From NCBI RefSeq assembly GCF_050947875.1, contig NC_134570.1:209527750-209591749 (forward strand): DNA of 64,000 nucleotides. Direction: 5' to 3'. A program made the position numbers and the translations under genes. Within the stretch, counting starts at the first letter, position 1. Every line of letters begins with the position of its first letter. The stretch comes from Dermacentor variabilis. Its lineage: Eukaryota > Arthropoda > Arachnida > Ixodida > Ixodidae. The notes beneath the pieces were generated by a model. That model ran no database searches, was not told where the DNA came from, and was given only the letters and a program-made list of their open reading frames with translations. Shown here in pieces: positions 56,725-64,000 of this stretch.

Positions 56725-56948
56725 AAATTCAATTATGGGGTTTTGGGTGCCAAATCACGATCTGATTAGAAGGCATGCCGTAATGAAGGACTCCAGAATA
56801 ATTTGGAGCAACTGAATTTCTTTAACGTGCACCTAAGTCTAAGTATACAGGTGTTTTCGCGTTTCACCCCCATCGAAATCCAGCTGCCGTGTCCGGGATT
56901 CAATCCCGCGACCTAATGCTTACATAGTCACTAAGCAATAACGACGGG
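56725..56948 (-). mobile_element. Ruka-like SINE, copy 2
   Basis: Minus-strand head with GGGATTGAATCCCGG-like B-box (complement at about 56894-56909), then the same body as copy 1 (CACCTGTATACTTAGACTTA, AACGTGCACCTAAG complement), ending in CCCCATAATTGAATTTTTT. It is more diverged than copy 1. Confidence 0.78.
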
Positions 56949-58425
56949 TACCGTTACACATTGGCACCTACGTTAGCTCCTGAACGCCATGTATGCTGGC
57001 ATCGCGACCATAGGACATGCAGATGGACAGATATATGTCCGAAGTTACGAATTTCACGCAAACGATAACTTCGAGTTTGACTTCTCTCTTGAATTAGTAA
57101 CAAAACAGCGATGCCAGAATGGTAATTCGATGAGCAAGGTATTGCGATGGTACACTTCATGGCGAAAGAAAGGGTCATGTAGTTTGGCACTAGTGACCAA
57201 GACAGGCACTACAGCAGCAAAAACTAAAGCAGTATAGATAAAGTATGCGGCTGAATTAACTTAGGTACTGCAGCACCATGACATATGGCTAGGATAAGTA
57301 ATAAACTTGGACATTTCTGATGGTAGCTCAACAGATCCAGCTTCATGGCTGAAATTCTGTGAGTTCCCTTGTAATGCGACCCGATGGGAGAATTGCTGTG
57401 ATAAGTTATAGCATCTACGCTTGCTTACAATTGACAGTTCGCGATATTGGAACCACTTGCACAATGTGTAGTATAGCTGTAATAATAGGGATCACTGGAA
57501 AGCAAGTTTCTTTTCGTGATTCTGTCGGAATTTGCTTCAGCAGTGGGAAAATGCCATTTTCTGCAAACTATTGAAAATACACTGGACTACTATTTTGAAA
57601 AATTGAGCTTCCCTTGGCTAGTCGACCCAGAGCTCCCTGGAACATCTATTCTGCCGCTCCTTGTAATTGGAATGGAATGGGCGGGGCAGTAAAGCCATAA
57701 CTTTTGCTAGTTTATTAGCAGTGAAGATGTTCTTTTTAACCTTAACTACGCTGTCACAGATACTGCTTCTGGCGACTGCTTATGGCCATACTTCCAATCC
57801 CGGAGTTCTAACGTTCACATCTGTCGGTAGAACGCCTCGGAGGAGTTCTCGACACATATCTGCATTGGAAGTGCTCTTTTTTGATTACTTTGCAAGGATC
57901 CGACACCATCAGGTGAGAGCGCTGGTGTCTGTCTAATTGAATACAACTTTCTTCATGCTCCAACGAAAATCAATGAAGATGTAGGTGTTTTAAGTGACAC
58001 ACTAACGAATGCTATTATTGCAATTTTAATTGAAAGATTGAACTGCACAGAAGTACGGGCTTGAGGTTGACAGTTATGATGGGAGCACGCGCTTCCTATA
58101 CGACTGCGTTACAGTCACTGTGGAATTTGTAAGGGCTAAATACGGACTCGTAGCTTTCGTAAAGAGCGATGCTGATTTTAACGTTACACGCTCTAAGGCC
58201 ACAAAGAATGCTTGAGGATAACCAACTCTGGCGCGATAACCTCACACTTGACGCTGAGTTAAATGAAACAACCCGAACTGAAAGAAGCCGACGTATTTTA
58301 GAAAATACACGAGCTGGTTGCCACTGAAGTGACCTTCAGCACCCCTTAAGTTACCCTTACTAGCAGTGACGTGCGAACGTTAGACACTCTTATAAGGCGA
58401 ACCTATAAATGTGCGCTGGAGCTTC
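56949..58425. other. Unassigned interval
   Basis: Frames of 60-89 codons (56989-57936) have no recognised domain. A leucine-rich hydrophobic segment at 57720-57790 is not convincing as a signal peptide or membrane segment of a real gene. Confidence 0.4.
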
Positions 58426-59400
58426 GCTAGGGAGCGTCATCAAACCCCTGGAGGAGCTCAGCATGCACAACACAATAAGCGAACTCATAGATGCGCACCT
58501 GGAGAGCCAGAAGTTACGGTTAGCGCTCACGGAGCCGGGAAGAGCTGTCCTATGGCACCTAGGCCACACCATGCCACTCAAACAGAGGGCGCAGAAGGAA
58601 CGCATAGGCCGGAAGATTTGTGAGTGTGGCTACGTCGCACCGGTACCCAGGAACATACATTCAGAACACAACAGAGGCCATCAACGCGCTCGCGTGGAAG
58701 CAGTACAAAAGAAGTGCGCCAACTCTCACGACACGCGGTACACGCATGCGGCCATGCACAAGGAAAGAGGCAACCATGCCGTCAGCGTTGTGGACTACGC
58801 TCTGAGTGCGATCACTGCAGCAACGATAAAGGCCATCGGTACCACTAAAGTTGAAAAGGCAGCCCTAGCTATAGCCATGATCACGGGCCGCCTCAAAAGA
58901 TAGATCACGACAATGACGTGCTAGCGCAAAGCATGTCGGAACAGCGCAGATGGAAGAATTTCGCGAACTGCGATCTCGATCTCAAGGACCTCTACCCTTC
59001 TTAAAACGGCCAGAATAGTATGGACACCCGGACACGATTCTTCCGCTGGGAACCTGATGGCCCACGCCTCGTCTTGAGCGCACATTCAGCCAACCTCACA
59101 GTGAGGCAACTGTGAGGAGTAGAATTCGGGATTAAATCCAAAATAATTTTCCCGCCGCACTTCAACAATACAGACTGCAGCACAGGAAATATCCGCTACC
59201 ACAACGACTCCCTCACGCGCGCTTAAGCAATTTCGTGGAGGCAGTTAGTGAAAAACTTCTTTCTGCACAGCACACTATACCCTGCCATGTACCCCAACCA
59301 AAACCCGCAGACATGCCCAGATTGCAATGCCCCGCCGCGCTCTACCACGCCGCTTGGGCCTGCCAGTTCATGAGCACCAAACCTGTAATCCCACACCAAG
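58426..59400 (+). pseudogene. I-like LINE: RNase H and C-terminal part
   Basis: MHNTISELIDAHLESQKLRL, then PVPRNIH and a segment with RYTHAAM where the first RNase H Asp (YTDA) should be, then EKAALAIAMI (the Glu position, shifted). After stops it gives IVWTPGHDSSAGNLMAHA (final RNase H block) and a P-x-T-C-P-D-C cluster near 59310. This matches the RNase H/Cys tail of I-like LINEs. It may belong to LINE-C, in the same orientation. Confidence 0.68.
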
Positions 59401-59649
59401 ATAACAAGCGGTAATGCTGACGGCCATTGTTTGACTTCAACGTTTCCTTCCACCCGCAAGTGGTCAATTAATGTTGAACGATACCTTGCGTGCGCCGCTT
59501 CTGTTTGTCTGCGCACAGACACACACAACACAGAGAAGGCGTCTTTACTCCAGGAGTTGGGCGCCATTGTTCATAATTGTTTCGGAAAGGTTAATATTGT
59601 TATTGCCTCACACGGACACATCGTATCCTGGCAGGCATGTTAAAGTTTA
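59401..59649. other. Unassigned interval
   Basis: Follows the LINE fragment and is probably 3' flank. Nothing is recognised. Confidence 0.4.
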
Positions 59650-59835
59650 TTTAAATTATGGGTCTGTGTGTGGCAAAACCACAATAGGATTATGAGCTAC
59701 TCAGCAGTGACGGACGCCGGGTTAATTTTGACATCCTGCTACTTTGTATGTACCTTAAATTCAAATGCTGCTGCCGCAGTGGGAATCGTACCTGTTACCT
59801 CAAGCAATGCAGTAGGCTCAAAGCTAGCGCGGCAA
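59650..59835 (-). mobile_element. Ruka-like SINE, copy 3, strongly diverged
   Basis: Matches copies 1 and 2 in AATTATGGGTCT, GGCAAAACCACAATAGGATT, and a GGAATCGTACCTGTTACCTC B-box region, then CAATGCAGTAGGCTC, all on the minus-strand orientation. About 65-70% similar by eye with gaps. Confidence 0.65.
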
Positions 59836-60889
59836 GCACAGAGGTGTAGATTTAACGTGGGGCCGCTTCCGCAGTGCCACCAAGGTCTCACCTTACTTTG
59901 ATGCGGCTTTGCGTCTGCATACCCTGCATCTGTTGTCCACTTGAGTCATTTGCATGGTCTGTATTTTTCAGAAGGAGCAGAAACGTAACCTGCCCTACCT
60001 TTAGTTTCCTGCAAATGTTGTCGTCTATATTAGTAGCGTTTCCTTTATTTTTCACGCCACCTTTTCCATCTCCAACCATCCCTCATGTATAGGAACTGTG
60101 AATGAAGATTGGCAGGGCTGTAATTAACTCATTTCGCGTCTGCGTTGGTTCTACCCATTCTTTTCCTGATCCCCCTGCCTCTTGTCTACCAATCTATGTA
60201 CCTCCTCTCTGGACCTGCATGTTAGAAGGGTAGCACCGTAGTTTTGGCAATGTTTTTGCGGGTAGTCACGGACTACAAGATCTCTAAAGGAATATTGTGG
60301 CGACGTACGTGGAGCTCCAGAGGGCATTGGGCACATGGGACGTCATGGAAAGGTCCAAATGAGTTTCTCGCACCACCTTTCCGCTGTGTCACGCTGCTCC
60401 CAGGTATATACACGCTCAGAACTCCCCATCCCCCGACGCGGCATGCAAGGCAGCCATAGAAGCAGCAGTAGCTGCGGGAAAATTGAAAGTGGGTAAGAAA
60501 ATATCGCTTTGAAGTCTATCACCATGATTGTTAAAGCCGTATTACAAATCTCGAAGGGTTCCCCGGACAAGTGCGTTGGAGCTTACTTGCCACCGAGGCG
60601 ATCATCGAAGCACCCTTCAAGGTTACTATGGTTGTACGGAACATGACATATCGTCTTTCACATGACAAAAAACATAGCGTTGACAGGAGTTGCAGGAAAT
60701 GCTTCCCGCGGGTATAATCTTACCTTCAATGTAAATCGTCGTATCCTCAACAGAAGTACGAAAAGAGGATGGTACATTCAGATCATCTATTGATTCTCAG
60801 TTTAATTTAAGCACACCGATTTGCTTCCGTTCCCGATGCCTCGCCATAATGAGGCATGTGGCTCTCAGTGCTGGCCCAGCATCGCCCTG
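59836..60889. other. Unassigned interval
   Basis: Short frames only. Nothing is recognised. Confidence 0.4.
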
Positions 60890-61165
60890 GGAACTGTAGT
60901 GGCAGGGACCACTAGTGAAAAATCTAAGAGCACACCGCATTGGCGACTCCATTCGACATCTCAGGGTAAAACAGCCTGCGTTTTAGCTGGGAAAAATCAG
61001 GCGCCTTGTTTCATAAAATGATTAATGAGGTACTCGAATATTTAACGGAAGATTGTCGCAGCGTGTATATAGACGACATCAATGTCTGCTCTCGAACTAA
61101 CGGTGAACACGAACTGCACCTGGCGTAAATACTGAACGCTTTGAGCAAAACCAAGCTAACAATGA
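60890..61165 (+). pseudogene. Ty3/gypsy reverse transcriptase scrap (gypsy C)
   Basis: A plus frame gives FHKMINEVLEYL, SVYIDDINVCSRTNGEHELH (YIDD at 61066-61077) and, after a stop, LNALSKTKLTMN. The YIDD box, the EH and the following hydrophobic helix are the palm motifs of LTR-element RT. A preceding segment, in another frame, resembles the K-T-A-F block. Only about 90 residues remain. Confidence 0.7.
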
Positions 61166-63106
61166 ATATTGTGACGCTGTAGTGGTGGCAAATAACGCAG
61201 TAGCAGAACTGCGAATCACGTAACTACCTTTCTGTCGGGCGAGCATCTGCTCAGTAAGCAAGTGACACTTGAAGCAAAACGATAACGGAGGGCACAGCCG
61301 GTGTTTTTCGAAAATCTGATCAGCGGGTCACGCGCCTCGGCTTTTAAACATGATTGGTCGATAGTAGCAGCGCAAATGCTCGTGCTCGCATACCTTCCCG
61401 AAAATACAACACTATTTGTAGCGCGCGTACTTTCTGATCACACAAGTTTCAGCGAGAGCAGACACAAGAGATAGAAACAAGGACGACAGTCGTGTAAGTT
61501 CCAAATCATGCAGGCCTGTCTTCAGCTGAACGATATATTTGGGGAGGGGGGGCGAAATGCTGCCCCGGTAAAGGACAAACAAAAACAGGTATTAATATTA
61601 AGAAAAGTTAGTTTTTCAGATGGATCGGATGCGTTCTTGGGCAGAAGCTTGGAAGCCCACACAAATACGCTACTGTTACTGCCGTTGACGCGTTGCATTC
61701 ATGTATGGCAATTTGAGCGTTATGGATCTGCTACTTGCGCGATGTCTGCTGCATGGTCGTCGTACGAAGCGCCTATGTTATTGCAAAACGGGCGAGTAAA
61801 AGGCTGAGAATGTGTCTTTGCATGTCCATCATTTTCGACAATTTGTTGGGCCGACAGAAAATGTTTTAAGGAAAAAGATTAAGCCGCAAAGATGGCATGG
61901 CGGTGCCAGACCAGCAGCAGCCGCAGGCCATGCCGAAAGAGCAGTGACGAATGCTTGTCTGAGAAGGAAATCAAATGTGTTCTCTCATCTATTTCACACA
62001 AACTAGGTAGTCTAATTAGGCTAAACAGTACAGTCGAAACATGGAATTCGGAATACAGTGTATTTTACATAGCTTCGATGAATCTGAAAACACCACTTAT
62101 CACAAGACCAAACGAACATCCAAAGAAAAAAACTTTGTCAACTGGAGCGGAAGCATGAGCTATGGATGTAGTACGAACTGAACTGCACGAGATTTGCGTC
62201 AAGATGCATTTGGAAGTGGGCGGTTGAATTTAAAATTTAACAAGTATCCGCAGGTCAAAGGTGAAGACCCTATACCGTCGTTGAATGCCATTACCGAAAA
62301 TTGTAATTTGCGCATATTGCTGCGAGTGATTTTGTCTGAGCCAATGCTTGGTCGAAAAAGAAACGAAAGGTAATACCTAATGTCTTAGGGTGGTTTATTC
62401 AGGAAACTACGACTACATCGTATGATGCACTATTTTGGACTACTTAAACTTCGGCAAGAGAACGCAAGCTCTTGCTTTGTATAGCATTGGAATGGAAGAA
62501 TTTTAATCTGCAGAGCGGTCAAAAGTTTAGACTCTCTGCATTATTTATAAGGGCAAAGCAAGTCACAGTACTTGGCTGATATAAGCGATCATGGGAAGTA
62601 GCTGCCATTCTTTCTTGAACCAGCAATGTTGCAACCAACTACTCACCGGCCTCGTTAACAGTGTTTCACTTTAAAACACTATCACTTGATATATGTAATT
62701 TGTTCAGAAGGTGCCTTCTCTGAAATTTTTTTCATTTCCAGTAATATTAACGAAGCCTCTTGTAAAATTAATGAATACGTGTCGCATATAACACAATACC
62801 TGACTAGCTCAAATGGCCATCAGGGTGATGTTTCAATGTTAGTATGCAGTAACATACAATGTGAACGCTTTTAGGAGTACTGCGAGATTACATTTCACTT
62901 CGGGATGTTCAATTTTGTCGCTAGTAAAACAGCATTGTCCGTAAGGTACCGCCAAACTTCCGATCGTGCTAAGTTCTTAAATTTTTTTGGTATCGTCCCT
63001 ACGTTTGCTATCTTCCCTCCCGCAATAGCAGGTAGAGTAGGGATTCGATACCGGTGTGAACAGTAGTTTTAAAGCAAACAGAGATGTTGACAGTTTTATT
63101 ACCTCG
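61166..63106. other. Unassigned interval
   Basis: Frames of 60-99 codons (61508-62874) have no recognised domain. A perfect 9 bp G-rich run lies near 61540. No SINE or array is seen. Confidence 0.4.
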
Positions 63107-63168
63107 AACAGGTGTTGTGTTGCTATTATTGAATTAAGTTATTACTGAACGGGTGTTATGTTGCTATT
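63107..63168 (+). repeat. Short direct repeat, ~23 bp twice
   Basis: GAACAGGTGTTGTGTTGCTATT (63107-63128) and GAACGGGTGTTATGTTGCTATT (63147-63168) differ at two positions and are offset by 40 bp. They lead into the palindrome. Confidence 0.8.
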
Positions 63169-63196
63169 TCGGTACTAGTTAGAACTAGTACCGAAA
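63167..63196. repeat. Perfect 30 bp palindrome
   Basis: TTTCGGTACTAGTT (63167-63180), a 2 bp loop AG, and AACTAGTACCGAAA (63183-63196) are exact reverse complements. No terminator or gene context explains it. Confidence 0.95.
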
Positions 63197-63439
63197 GGGC
63201 TTCTGTAATACGTCAACTTATAGATTATTTGGTATCATCAAGCGCAATAGCAGGAGGGCTAGCCATTGCCTACCTGCGTTCCTTTGGGCTAAAAAGACTG
63301 TACTTAGATTAAGCAAACGAGAAGTGTGGTGTTTCCCATTGATATTTTTCGAAAAGCATTGCTTGATGTATCTTGGAACAGAGTGGTCTGTTTACCTGAG
63401 CCAGATTGAATCAAAACATATTTTGAGGCACATTCAGAA

Positions 63440-63965
63440 CATTGTCACTGGTTCACTTTCCTAGAAAGCGCGGCAAACCACAACTGCGCTTTGCTATAAA
63501 GACAACAAATAAAATGTACAGAAAATTTCGTAATTGGCGTTTTTACAATGACTGGATTATATTTAAGAGCTATCGCAACAAGTTGAGCAAGAAGGCTGCG
63601 GATGGCGAGAACAGAATATTATTTTTTACCTTGACATTTCCTACAATCTCCATGACTGTGCTGTAGACCCGGCTGAAAGGTTACTATATCAGGAAACTTT
63701 TCACTCCTTACCGGTTACCTTCATCGTTGATGGCAAAGAGCTATGTGGAATTGAATTGGTTGAGCATTTAACAACTATCATTCCAGTATCTCAGTGACCA
63801 ACGGCTTGCCTCACGCAATCAATAATGATCACAATCACGTTGATACCTCTATATTGTTGGGACCTACTATGTGGCAAGTTGCACGCGTTATCCATGATCC
63901 GAAAAACTCTACATTTGGAATTTATGGTTTTCAAGTGAGATCTATATATATGTAGCCGGTATAAT
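63440..63965 (+). pseudogene. LINE fragment: linker and RT start (LINE-E)
   Basis: A plus frame gives NKMYRKFRNWRFYNDWIIFKSYRNKLSKK, the basic linker between endonuclease and RT in CR1/Jockey-type LINEs (quoted here as two blocks: NKMYRKF and FKSYRNKL). After shifts it gives VARVIHDPKNS and GFQVRSI, matching the x-V-x-x-I-x-x-L-K-N-S-x-x-G-x-D-x-x segment that opens RT. It runs to near the right edge. Confidence 0.6.
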
Positions 63966-64000
63966 TGTTCCAGTTCTTGGATATATTTTCAATGCTTGAA

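Overview
The window reads as intergenic, repeat-dominated chromosomal DNA of a hard tick, most likely a metastriate (Rhipicephalus/Dermacentor/Hyalomma-like). The reasons are: three copies of a tRNA-derived SINE that I recognise as Ruka-like (described from Rhipicephalus), Penelope-like elements, several LINE families, Ty3/gypsy LTR elements, tRNA-headed SINEs, and one exon with a tick-style Kunitz domain and good splice sites. The genus is inference. There are no operons or other bacterial features. No complete host gene is visible, so almost every long open frame belongs to a transposable element or a tandem repeat.

Layout. 1-4435: two Penelope-like elements (PLEs) head to head, the left one broken by a Ruka-like SINE and a ~0.67 kb insertion. 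4595-5115: a ~22 bp minisatellite that switches orientation. 5885-9900 (minus): a nearly full-length CR1-like LINE whose ORF1 carries a textbook 2A ribosome-skipping motif. A ~69 bp tandem array (10075-11105) lies just upstream of its 5' end. 11-18.9 kb: mostly unassigned, with two short tandem arrays and one possible small exon.

18.9-30.8 kb: a decayed Ty3/gypsy element (plus) split by an I-like LINE (minus, 20606-27911), itself split by a 2.1 kb insertion with inverted ends (21785-23882): three nested levels. 31.9-34.2 kb: an inverted SINE pair and a PLE 3' end in inverted duplication. 34.9-38.0 kb: a decayed RTE-type LINE. 38.5 kb: the Kunitz exon. 41.0-42.0 kb: an internally deleted gypsy remnant and a foldback element. 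42.8-43.8 kb: a 5'-truncated CR1-like LINE.

44.6-59.4 kb: pieces of an I-like LINE in order on the plus strand (5' UTR, ORF1, endonuclease, then RNase H/C-terminus), broken by a microsatellite-bearing insertion, a second RTE copy (47843-50035), a ~162 bp satellite of about 28 units (50720-55345) and other DNA. 60.9 kb to the end: a gypsy RT scrap, a perfect 30 bp palindrome and a LINE fragment running to the edge.

Because these are mobile-element remains, functional statements describe the ancestral protein. Most frames carry stops or shifts. The freshest element is the CR1-like LINE, whose ORF2 is broken only by two one-base deletions in A-runs.
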